The notes under the pieces: generated by a model | Database searches by the model: none | Told to the model about the DNA's origin: nothing | Seen by the model: only the letters and a program-made list of their open reading frames with translations | In this document: positions 57,369 through 64,000 of the stretch, piece by piece | How the letters are laid out: the number at the start of each line of letters is the position of its first letter | Numbering within the stretch: position 1 is the first letter of the stretch | Position numbers and translations under genes: made by a program | From: an uncultured Pelagibacteraceae bacterium | Lineage (GTDB): Bacteria; Pseudomonadota; Alphaproteobacteria; Pelagibacterales; Pelagibacteraceae | DNA: 64,000 nucleotides | Assembly (NCBI GenBank): GCA_902626725.1 | Contig: CACOGI010000005.1 | Coordinates: 1-64,000 of the forward strand | Direction: 5' to 3'

Positions 57369-57748
57369 ACTATTTTAAATTTACTTTGTTTGATAGCTCC
57401 AAAACCACCATCAATGTGCGATACTTTTTCAAATCCCATATCTTTTAATGATTTAGTTGCCAGTGCTGACCTCAAACCACCGGCACAAAATAAAACCATT
57501 TCTTTATTAAGATCAAATTTTCCTTGTTTAAAATAAGCGCTTTCAGGATCTAACCAAAATTCTAACATTCCTCTTGGAATATGTTTTGCACCTTCTACTT
57601 GGCCTTCTTTTTGAAGTTCCCTAATATCTCTTATGTCAATTAAATTACACTCATTATTATTGTACATTTCGTGCGCATCGTCTGTAGATATTGTATTGAT
57701 CTCTTGTAAAGCTTCAGAGACTAGAGTTTGAGATGATTTAATTGTCAT
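57365..57748 (-). CDS. Rhodanese-like domain protein
   Basis: A 127-residue single rhodanese domain with the active-site Cys in VLFCAGGLRSALAT and the preceding CNLIDIRDIRELQKEG strand. It transfers sulfane sulfur or acts as a sulfur carrier. No signal peptide. It converges with the isomerase gene and overlaps it by four bases. Confidence 0.9.
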   Translation of the reverse strand: MTIKSSQTLVSEALQEINTISTDDAHEMYNNNECNLIDIRDIRELQKEGQVEGAKHIPRGMLEFWLDPESAYFKQGKFDLNKEMVLFCAGGLRSALATKSLKDMGFEKVSHIDGGFGAIKQSKFKIV

Positions 57749-57785
57749 AATATTATAAATATCTATATCATAAATTAAAAATTAT

Positions 57786-58754
57786 ATGAAAAAACTTTTC
57801 ATCAAGCTTGCAAAAATATTAGGATTTGAAATTATTGATCAAAATCGTTTTACCTCACCGACACTTGACAAAGAATTAAATAAAGAACTTTCAATCCTAA
57901 ATGAAAAATCAATTGTTTTGCCTTTAGGTGAAGTAAAAATTTCAAGAAATGTAAGATCTGTTTTAATTATTGTTAGAATGAATACTGAAGTTGAAATTTG
58001 GGATCAAAACAAAAAAAGATTGTTTGAACAACCAAAGATTGAGTATTCTTATCGTTCTATGAATTCTTTGATAAAATCTATCAATTTTTGTCTTAAGAAA
58101 TACCCTAAGTTAATTATCAAAACTATTATAATTGATGATAACTCTAAAAGCCAAAATTTAGATAGAATTAAAAAATTAACAAAAGGAAGAAATATTGATT
58201 TAATATCACTAAATCTTGCTAAATATAAATCTTTGATAAAAGAACAAAAAACATTGGATACATTTTCAAACTTAGCGAGTTTAATGAACAGTTTTGAAAT
58301 TGGGAAAAATCAAAGTGAAGATTTAATTTTTTTTGTAGAAGATGACTATCTTCATTTTGAACCTATGTTAGAGGAAATGATAGCTTCATATGAAAGAATA
58401 GCTTCTCAACTAGAAAAAGATATTTTTATGTGTCCCTCTGATTACCCCTATCTTTATATGAATAATGAAAAAACCAACATATTAATTGGAAATAAAAGAC
58501 ATTGGCGAACAATAAACAAAACTCTATGTACTTTTATGACAAGTAAAAACTTATTAAATAAATATTGGGATAATTTTGAAAAAACTTGCAAAGATCGTAA
58601 TGATCCTTTTGAAAAATATATTAATGAAATTTATCAAAAAGAAATATGTATTTCTCCTCTTAAAAGCTTATCACTTCACTTAACTAATGTTAATTCAAGT
58701 TACGGTCTTGCACCTTTTATTGATTACAAAAAGTTATGGGATGAAAATAAATAA
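57786..58754 (+). CDS. Glycosyltransferase-like protein (GT-A type), function unknown
   Basis: A 322-residue protein with a GT-A-like core: LIIVRMNTEVEIWDQ, LIIKTIIIDDNSKS (Asp-rich after the second strand) and DLIFFVEDDYLHFEPM, where the EDDY resembles a DXD metal/nucleotide-sugar site. The C-terminal part (DYPYLYMNN...NIEIGNKRHWRT-like) is not familiar to me. It is monocistronic, followed by a terminator. It may modify a surface polysaccharide; substrate unknown. Confidence 0.65.
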   Translation: MKKLFIKLAKILGFEIIDQNRFTSPTLDKELNKELSILNEKSIVLPLGEVKISRNVRSVLIIVRMNTEVEIWDQNKKRLFEQPKIEYSYRSMNSLIKSINFCLKKYPKLIIKTIIIDDNSKSQNLDRIKKLTKGRNIDLISLNLAKYKSLIKEQKTLDTFSNLASLMNSFEIGKNQSEDLIFFVEDDYLHFEPMLEEMIASYERIASQLEKDIFMCPSDYPYLYMNNEKTNILIGNKRHWRTINKTLCTFMTSKNLLNKYWDNFEKTCKDRNDPFEKYINEIYQKEICISPLKSLSLHLTNVNSSYGLAPFIDYKKLWDENK

Positions 58755-58759
58755 AAAAA

Positions 58760-58785
58760 AGTCCCTTGAGGGAGGGGCTCTTTTA
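58760..58785 (+). terminator. Intrinsic terminator after the glycosyltransferase-like gene
   Basis: AGTCCC pairs with GGGGCT around a short loop (core TTGAGGGA) and is followed by CTTTTATT on the plus strand. On the minus strand the inner TCCC/GGGA stem is followed by a T8 tract, so it may be bidirectional and also end amt transcripts. Confidence 0.7.
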
Positions 58786-58815
58786 TTAAACTAACTAGAG
58801 GAAGTAAAGTTTTTT

Positions 58816-58871
58816 AAAGGGCTCTACGTATGAGTAACGTTGCGGATACACAGAGAGCGTAGAACCCCTTT
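58816..58871. other. Long stem-loop between convergent genes, downstream of amt
   Basis: AAAGGG-C-TCTACG (58816-58828) can pair with CGTAGA-A-CCCCTTT (58858-58871), enclosing a structured 29-base loop with further pairing CTCT/AGAG. It is too elaborate for a simple terminator and could be an sRNA or a 3'-UTR element of amt. Confidence 0.45.
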
Positions 58872-58882
58872 ATTGTTAACAA

Positions 58883-60184
58883 TTAGTCACGAATTGCATA
58901 AGCAATCACCCCTGTTTCTGTAACGTCTGTACCTTTGGTTTCACCTTCTTTACTCAACCTTAGGCCAATTGTAGATTTCATAGTACTAAATACAATGTAA
59001 GCAACTATAAATACAAATAAGTTGACTGATATCACACCAATTAACTGTGAACTAAATGCTGCATCTGCATTAGTTACGGGAACTATTAAAGTACCCCAAA
59101 TTCCAGCAAACAAGTGGGCAGGAACAGCTCCTACTACATCATCAATTTGTAATGAAAACAGTAGCTTGGTACCATAAACAACTATCAGACCACCAACAGC
59201 ACCAATTAAAATTGCTGCTAAAGGTGATGGCATTAAAGGCTCAGCTGTAATTGCTACTAGACCACCTATGCATCCATTTAACATTTGAACAACATCTGTT
59301 TTAGCAAAATGTAATCTTGTCACCACAGCTGCACCTAGTACCCCGCCTGCTCCAGCTAAAAAAGTATTAATAAAAATTGTTGATACAGCAATTGCATCAT
59401 CAGCAGTGCCCATTGCTAGTTGTGAACCACCATTAAATCCGAACCAGCCTAGCCATAAAATAAAAACTCCAATAGTAACTAAAGGAATTGAAGAAGCTGC
59501 AAAAGGCTTTAAAGGAGCTGGAGCACCTGACTTTGTAAATCTTCCAAGTCTTGGTCCAATTATTATAGCACCTGCTAAAGCAGCTGCACCTCCAGTTGAG
59601 TGAACCAAAGTTGATCCTGCAAAATCAGAAAAACCCAATTCAGCTAACCAACCTCCACCCCATTGCCATCCCATTACAATTGGATAAATGATTCCTGATA
59701 GAAACGCTGCAAAGAAAAAAAATGGCCATAATTTTATTCTCTCAGCCATTGCACCTGATACAATAGAAACTGTTGTTGCACAAAATACCATTTGAAAGTA
59801 CCAATCTGAGCCATCTGAATAACCTGTGTCTACTGCACTGGCATCTGACCATGGAATAAATTTACCTATATAACCACCTTCAGGTATGCCGTAAGCTAGG
59901 TTATAACCTACTAACCAAAACATAATTCCTGCGATTGAAAATAAACCTATATTTTTTGCACAGATAACGGATACACTTTTTGATGTAACCATACCTGATT
60001 CTAACATTGCGAAACCAGCTGCCATAAACATTACTAAGAATCCACAAATTAAGAATAATAGAGTATTAAATATAAACCCTACTTCAGCAGAAACAGTAGT
60101 TTCTGCCATACCGGCGCTACTCATGTTTAATAAAAAAATTAAACTTATAAGTGGCGCACTAATTACTTTTAATAATTTAGTCAT
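58883..60184 (-). CDS. amt: Ammonium transporter Amt
   Basis: A 433-residue Amt/MEP/Rh channel with an N-terminal signal-like helix and 11 further helices. Signature segments are FAMLESGMVTSKSV, AERIKLWPFFFFAA, GSTLVHSTGGAAALAGAI (first His region) and DDVVGAVPAHLFAGIWGTL (second pore His). GGGAGG (60189-60194) five bases ahead of the start is a strong ribosome-binding site. No glnK or glnB gene is adjacent. Confidence 0.95.
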   Translation of the reverse strand: MTKLLKVISAPLISLIFLLNMSSAGMAETTVSAEVGFIFNTLLFLICGFLVMFMAAGFAMLESGMVTSKSVSVICAKNIGLFSIAGIMFWLVGYNLAYGIPEGGYIGKFIPWSDASAVDTGYSDGSDWYFQMVFCATTVSIVSGAMAERIKLWPFFFFAAFLSGIIYPIVMGWQWGGGWLAELGFSDFAGSTLVHSTGGAAALAGAIIIGPRLGRFTKSGAPAPLKPFAASSIPLVTIGVFILWLGWFGFNGGSQLAMGTADDAIAVSTIFINTFLAGAGGVLGAAVVTRLHFAKTDVVQMLNGCIGGLVAITAEPLMPSPLAAILIGAVGGLIVVYGTKLLFSLQIDDVVGAVPAHLFAGIWGTLIVPVTNADAAFSSQLIGVISVNLFVFIVAYIVFSTMKSTIGLRLSKEGETKGTDVTETGVIAYAIRD

Positions 60185-60278
60185 AAGACCTCCCTGTTAC
60201 AAAGATCTTTTATATTTTTAATTTTTTTTTAAGCTAACGCTGATTAGGAAAATTGGCTATGCACTATTTGCATATAGA

Positions 60279-60311
60279 AACAGCCTTAATGTTCTTTTCA
60301 TTAAGGCTGTT
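60279..60311. terminator. Hairpin terminator between HU and amt
   Basis: A perfect 13-base-pair stem (60279-60291 with 60299-60311; arm AACAGCCTTAATG) and a seven-base loop lie ten bases after the HU stop. The T run on the minus strand is short (TTTCT), the A7 tract precedes the stem. It is best read as the HU terminator. Confidence 0.7.
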
Positions 60312-60320
60312 AAAAAAATG

Positions 60321-60596
60321 TTATTTATTGAAAACTTCTTTTAAAGCTTTTGCAGGTAAGAATTTGACCTTTTGTGATGCAGCAATTTGGATCTGTTCAC
60401 CAGTACGAGGATTTCTTCCAACTCTAGCTTTTCTTTTGGCTACTTTATAAGTACCAAATCCAGCGATTTTTACTGAATCATCACCTTTTAAAGCATCCAA
60501 AATAGTGTTGGTAATAGTGTCAAAAGTTCTCTCAGCATCAGCTTTACTTAAGTTTAAAGCTCCTGAAAGCTTGACTATTAATTGTTTTTTGTTCAT
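60321..60596 (-). CDS. hup: HU family DNA-binding protein
   Basis: Histone-like nucleoid protein, 91 residues. KIAGFGTYKVAKRKARVGRNPRTGE is the conserved arm, in short FGTYKVAKRKARVGRNPRTG, which wraps DNA. I start at 60596 (MNKKQLIVKL); the frame stays open 30 codons upstream, but those residues are not part of the family and lie in the promoter leader. It is preceded by an ideal sigma70 promoter. Confidence 0.96.
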   Translation of the reverse strand: MNKKQLIVKLSGALNLSKADAERTFDTITNTILDALKGDDSVKIAGFGTYKVAKRKARVGRNPRTGEQIQIAASQKVKFLPAKALKEVFNK

Positions 60597-60677
60597 TTTA
60601 GCTCCGGTTTTAAGGTTATGTACTATCTTTATTAAAAGTGCAGATAAATCAAGACTTTTTTTAGTGTCTAGAAAAGA

Positions 60678-60706
60678 GTTATACACAATATATAGTATAA
60701 TATCAA
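60678..60706 (-). promoter_or_regulatory. Sigma70-type promoter of the HU gene
   Basis: Minus-strand TTGATA (60701-60706) and TATAAC (60678-60683) with an exact 17-base spacer. The predicted leader is about 75 bases. Sequence-based prediction with near-consensus boxes. Confidence 0.65.
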
Positions 60707-60750
60707 AAAAATGTTGATTTTACTCACTTTTTTTAAAAATAAGGAATAAA

Positions 60751-61863
60751 TTATTTAAATAATCCTAGATCTTTAAGGTCATTAAATGTTGTAAAAAACA
60801 TTAGCGATATCAATAAGATTAAGCCGATTCGAAAAAAACTCTCTTGTGTTTTTTGTGATAAGGGTCTGCCAAGAACTTTTTCAAAAGCATAAAACATCAA
60901 ATGTCCACCGTCTAACATTGGTATAGGAAATAGGTTTACTAATCCAAGACTAATTGAAATATAAGCCATCATACTTATAAATGCCAAAACTCCAAATTCT
61001 GCTACTTGGCCTGAAATTTTTGCTATCCTTATCGGACCACCTAGTTGTGAACTGTCGGCTTTACCAACAATCATTCCTCCTAAGTATTTTAATGAGGAAA
61101 TACTTACATAATAAACCTCATGAGCAGCGTGATAAATTGCTTTTGCGGGTCCTAATTTAACGTGATTTATTTCATTATTGTAAGCCCCTAATTTTATACC
61201 TACTATTCTTTTATTGATTTTATTTCCAAGATTATCCTCACTCAAAACAAGGTTAGGTTTAATCTTTAACAATAACTCATCATATGAACGCTTTACTTTA
61301 AAATCGATAAAATCTGCAGTAGACATCGTTATATATTTTGAAACGTCCATAATACTCTCAACTTTATTACCATCTATTTCTATAATAATGTCATCTTGCT
61401 TTAAACCACCCACCATTGCTGGACTATTTTTTTGAACTTCATTTATAACAGCAGGAGTAAAATCCTTACCCACAAAAGTATAGATTGAGAAAAAGATAAC
61501 CAAGGCTAATAGAAAATTAGCCAAAGGCCCACCAAAAACAATTAAAACTCTTTGATATAAAGGTTTTAAAACAAATAATTTTTTTCTATCTTCCTCGTTG
61601 TATTTTTGTAATATTTTTTCTTGATCAGCTTGTGAAAATACGTTTCGGTCACCAAAAAACTTTACATAACCACCAAGCGGGATCCAGCATATCTTCCATC
61701 TTGTGCCAGACTTGTCATTCCATCCAAATATTTCCTGACCAAATCCAATAGAAAAATCAGTTACACCTACGCCATATTTTTTAGCAAAATAATAGTGTCC
61801 ATATTCATGAATAAATACAACAACTAAAATTAGTATTACAAAAGGAATAATAAAATCAAACAT
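60751..61863 (-). CDS. rseP: Site-2 membrane metalloprotease RseP
   Basis: Intramembrane zinc protease that cleaves anti-sigma factors and remnant signal peptides. The zinc motif HEYGHYYFAKK is at about residues 19-29; one PDZ domain lies near residues 125-200 (GGLKQDDIIIEIDGNKV); the third metal ligand is in NLFPIPMLDGGHL. Length 370 is normal for alphaproteobacteria. Unusually, bamA, dxr or cdsA are not adjacent; neighbours are HU and a 54-residue membrane protein. Confidence 0.95.
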   Translation of the reverse strand: MFDFIIPFVILILVVVFIHEYGHYYFAKKYGVGVTDFSIGFGQEIFGWNDKSGTRWKICWIPLGGYVKFFGDRNVFSQADQEKILQKYNEEDRKKLFVLKPLYQRVLIVFGGPLANFLLALVIFFSIYTFVGKDFTPAVINEVQKNSPAMVGGLKQDDIIIEIDGNKVESIMDVSKYITMSTADFIDFKVKRSYDELLLKIKPNLVLSEDNLGNKINKRIVGIKLGAYNNEINHVKLGPAKAIYHAAHEVYYVSISSLKYLGGMIVGKADSSQLGGPIRIAKISGQVAEFGVLAFISMMAYISISLGLVNLFPIPMLDGGHLMFYAFEKVLGRPLSQKTQESFFRIGLILLISLMFFTTFNDLKDLGLFK

Positions 61864-61866
61864 ATT

Positions 61867-62031
61867 TTAAAAATATAGTAAAGTTATTATAATTCCTATT
61901 ATAATAAAAAGTATTATTAAAACGATAAAATTTGTTTTAATCTTGAATTTTTCATAGATAAATTTATTTATTTTTTCCCAGAATAGAATAATGAAGAATA
62001 TAATAATAGTAGGTAATAAAAATTTAATCAT
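61867..62031 (-). CDS. Small two-helix membrane protein, 54 residues
   Basis: Ends three bases before the rseP start on the same strand. It has two hydrophobic helices (residues 2-17 and 34-53) joined by a basic-amphipathic loop (WEKINKFIYEKFKIK). The spacing suggests translation with rseP and a possible link to the protease. No family recognised. Confidence 0.55.
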   Translation of the reverse strand: MIKFLLPTIIIFFIILFWEKINKFIYEKFKIKTNFIVLIILFIIIGIIITLLYF

Positions 62032-62043
62032 AATATCATTTTA

Positions 62044-63741
62044 TTAAGAGTTGTTATCGTTAACATATACTGAGACACCTCTAGTATTAATATCAACATC
62101 AAACTTTTTATGTAAAGGTGGAAAAGCTCTTTGAGAACAATCTAATCTGTCACATGTCCTACAAGAAACACCTATTGGGATTTCAGTTTTTTTATCAGAT
62201 AAGTCCAAGTTTTCTGTGTAAACAAATTCTTTGGCGTATTTTGCCTCACAACCAAGACCAATGGAAAGAATACTTTTAGACTGACCGAATCTACCAACAC
62301 CTTTTTCAACTGTTTTTGCAATACAGACATATTTCTCTCCATTTGTCATTTTACTAACAGCAGCTTGAATTACTCCAGGTCTTGTAAAAGCTGAATAGAC
62401 ATTCCATCTAGGACAAGCCCCCCCGTACCTCGGGATTTCGATTCCTGATAAAGAAAATCTTTTTGATATATTTCCAGCCATATCTACTCTTAAAAAATGA
62501 AATGGTATTCCAGGTAGATTTGGATCCTGCAAGCATGTAACTCTATGAGCAACTTGCTCAAAAGATGTTGCAAATGTATTTTGTAATAGTTGAAGGTCAT
62601 ATTTAAGTTTCTTGCATTCAGTATGAAAAAGTTTATATGGCATTAAGATTGCAGCACCACAATAATTTAGTAAAGCTATTTGAGTTAATCTTTTAGATTC
62701 TGCTGATGGAAACTTAAAATTTGATAAATAATCATTAATTATATTAATTGCTCCCTCTTGTGCAATCTGAGCTGCTGCATATAATTTTTTTGTTTCTAAT
62801 GAATTATAGTCACTTAACCAAAGTTCTTTTCTTTTTTTATTAAAAACTTTTGAAAATGGTTTCTTTTCCTCTGGAATGATATCTTTTACTGTAATTGAAT
62901 ATTCTTTTTTTAAAAAATCACATAATGCAACATATCTTGTTCGATTATTCATCTGAACTTTTTCAAAAACAGAGTTTGCAAAATTTTCTAGTTTTGGAAA
63001 AAAATTTTTATTTTCTTGAAGAAAATCTGAAATTACTTCTCCTGGAAAAGATGTTTTTCTACTATCAATAATTTTTCCTGAGATATTTTCTACTTTATTT
63101 ATTATTTCATGATCTTTTTGTTTAAAGTTGTCACCTAGCTTAATTAATGCTCTTGCAATTTTAGGATTGGTATTTACCAGATCTTTTACTTCTGGACCAA
63201 GTATATCTAAATCTTCAAATAACTGATCGTCTAAAAGTTCTGAAATATCATTTTCTAAATTAATTTCACTCTTACTTGTCAAATCTGAGAGATCAACCCT
63301 CAATTCTTTACTAATTTTAATTAATAAATTTCCATCTATTTTTCTTTTACTACTTTCAATTAAATTCAAGTAACTTGGTGATATATTTATTTGTTCTGCA
63401 AATTTATTAGCTTGAAGTCCAAGCTGACGTCTGAATGCCTTAATTTTTGGTCCTATTCTTAGGTCCATCTTATTTATATTTTTATCTCGAGAAAATTTTG
63501 AAATTGCGAGCTTTGAATTATCTAAATCTATCTCATTTTCATTTTTTAAATCCGTAAGCTCAATTCTTAATTCTTGACAAATCTTGAGTAATAGCTCTGC
63601 ATCTATACCTCTCTTTCCACTTTCTATTAAATTTAAATAACTAGGAGATATTGATAGTAGTTCAGCTAATTTGTTCGCTTGAAGACCCAGTTTTTTTCTA
63701 AATTCTTTAATTTTCGAGCCAATTTCTTGATTTTTATTCAT
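62044..63741 (-). CDS. ScfR-type transcriptional regulator with two tandem XRE HTH domains
   Basis: A 565-residue regulator of the short-chain fatty acyl-CoA regulator group (DUF2083/PF09856), related to RamB/PrpR. HTH 1 spans about residues 7-65 and HTH 2 about 96-154, roughly two-thirds identical and both containing ISPSYLNLIES. An IrrE-like middle part follows from about residue 230, and the C-terminal domain has the Cys motif CRTCDRLDCSQRAFPPL. Members sense acyl-CoA and control acetate/propionate or glyoxylate-cycle genes. A second HTH is not usual for the family. Its start lies beside six 9-bp motifs. Confidence 0.87.
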   Translation of the reverse strand: MNKNQEIGSKIKEFRKKLGLQANKLAELLSISPSYLNLIESGKRGIDAELLLKICQELRIELTDLKNENEIDLDNSKLAISKFSRDKNINKMDLRIGPKIKAFRRQLGLQANKFAEQINISPSYLNLIESSKRKIDGNLLIKISKELRVDLSDLTSKSEINLENDISELLDDQLFEDLDILGPEVKDLVNTNPKIARALIKLGDNFKQKDHEIINKVENISGKIIDSRKTSFPGEVISDFLQENKNFFPKLENFANSVFEKVQMNNRTRYVALCDFLKKEYSITVKDIIPEEKKPFSKVFNKKRKELWLSDYNSLETKKLYAAAQIAQEGAINIINDYLSNFKFPSAESKRLTQIALLNYCGAAILMPYKLFHTECKKLKYDLQLLQNTFATSFEQVAHRVTCLQDPNLPGIPFHFLRVDMAGNISKRFSLSGIEIPRYGGACPRWNVYSAFTRPGVIQAAVSKMTNGEKYVCIAKTVEKGVGRFGQSKSILSIGLGCEAKYAKEFVYTENLDLSDKKTEIPIGVSCRTCDRLDCSQRAFPPLHKKFDVDINTRGVSVYVNDNNS

Positions 63742-63743
63742 AT

Positions 63744-63835
63744 TTTGTAAATTTTGTAAATTTTAATTTACAAAAAATTAACCCAATTTACAAGTAAAAT
63801 AGGGTTTTTTTATAGATTTTGTAAATATTGTAAAT
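63744..63835. promoter_or_regulatory. Operator array of six TTTGTAAAT-like sites in a divergent spacer
   Basis: Direct sites TTTGTAAAT occur at 63744-63752 and 63753-63761 (tandem), inverted ATTTACAA at 63766-63774 and 63786-63794, and direct sites at 63818-63826 and 63827-63835 (tandem). They fill the 106-base spacer between the tandem-HTH regulator and a divergent gene, so auto- and target regulation by that protein is likely. Confidence 0.65.
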
Positions 63836-63847
63836 TATAAGAAATTT

Positions 63848-64000
63848 ATGGAAGAAAAAATTAAAAATATTGAAAATGAGGCTCAAATCATAAGAAATGA
63901 AGATCTTGCCAGACATAATAGCAAAGGGATCTATATGAGAGATGATCATTGTGATTGGGGTTCAAGTGGAATGAAAGATCTAGTTGATACCCTTAACGAC
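63848..64000 (+). CDS. Unidentified gene, partial (N-terminal 51 residues)
   Basis: The frame opens at ATG 63848, 107 bases from the divergent ScfR-type regulator, and continues past the window edge. It begins MEEKIKNIENEAQIIRNED and contains the polar stretch DDHCDWGSS. I do not recognise the family from this fragment. By context it is a candidate target of the neighbouring regulator. Confidence 0.7.
   Translation, partial: MEEKIKNIENEAQIIRNEDLARHNSKGIYMRDDHCDWGSSGMKDLVDTLND

Noticed and set aside
60253..60450. 65-codon plus-strand ORF across the HU terminator
   Set aside because: It spans the hairpin and the HU coding region antisense; no ribosome-binding site or family similarity.
60597..60686. 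Thirty extra residues at the HU N-terminus
   Set aside because: HU proteins start at the MNKKQL-type sequence; the extra codons overlap the promoter leader.

Overview
The window looks like a chromosome segment of a SAR11 bacterium (Pelagibacterales, Alphaproteobacteria). I infer this from the very A+T-rich sequence, coding regions that abut or overlap by a few bases, and gene content typical of that group: a 14-subunit nuo operon, tig-clpP-clpX-lon, a TRAP transporter, xsc, suyAB, and aprM-aprB-aprA. I see no insertion sequence, prophage, CRISPR array, rRNA or plasmid functions. No stretch over 300 bases lacks a gene once small genes and tRNAs are counted.

Layout. (1) 1-13127, minus strand: complex I genes nuoA to nuoN in canonical order, with nuoN cut by the left edge. 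A promoter with a Fur-box-like palindrome lies upstream of nuoA. (2) 13254-19439, minus strand: tRNA-Leu, tig, clpP, clpX, lon, tRNA-Val and tRNA-Asp, a protein folding and quality-control block. (3) 19.5-23.0 kb: small genes of mixed orientation, including DUF1289, secreted proteins, a histidine phosphatase divergent from a family-5 uracil-DNA glycosylase, a YbgC thioesterase and DUF3047. (4) 23.0-28.4 kb, minus strand: TRAP transporter dctP/Q/M, then an NCS1 permease and an SDR dehydrogenase; a strong hairpin terminator sits between dctP and dctQ. (5) 28.5-33.8 kb, plus strand: GMC oxidoreductase, TerC, SDR and an M23 protein, then a membrane protein, a hydratase-like protein and two tiny genes. 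(6) 33.9-36.7 kb, minus strand: a second M23-like protein and a membrane glycosyltransferase, each followed directly by a copy of a short G+C-rich repeat.

(7) 36.7-47.3 kb is a C3/C2-sulfonate and sulfite cluster. Xsc (sulfoacetaldehyde to acetyl phosphate plus sulfite) lies beside a FAD amine oxidase-like protein. It is divergent from SuyA-SuyB (sulfolactate to pyruvate plus sulfite) and a YeiH-type permease. Then come a TSUP exporter and AprM-AprB-AprA with a 116-residue protein of unknown function. Together these can release sulfite from organosulfonates, oxidise it to APS, and export the excess anion. ATP sulfurylase and the sulfonate importer are not in the window.

(8) 47.4-52.6 kb, minus strand: a six-gene operon, PLP sulfur-amino-acid enzyme, MFS transporter, pabB-, pabA- and pabC-like genes, and a HIT protein. 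(9) 52.7-58.8 kb: a 27-residue very basic peptide, a membrane protein, mnmA, DUF3553-cysQ-small membrane protein, recX, a DUF4281 protein, a DsbA-like isomerase, a rhodanese and a glycosyltransferase-like protein. (10) 58.9-64.0 kb: amt, HU, rseP, a 54-residue membrane protein, and a ScfR-type regulator with two tandem HTH domains. The regulator diverges from an unidentified partial gene across a spacer holding six copies of a 9-bp motif.

Most unusual: the self-contained 18-residue peptide gene near 33.75 kb with its repeat family, the tandem-HTH regulator with tandem operator half-sites, the Fur-like palindrome inside the nuo promoter, the unknown apr-linked protein, and several short genes with good initiation context.
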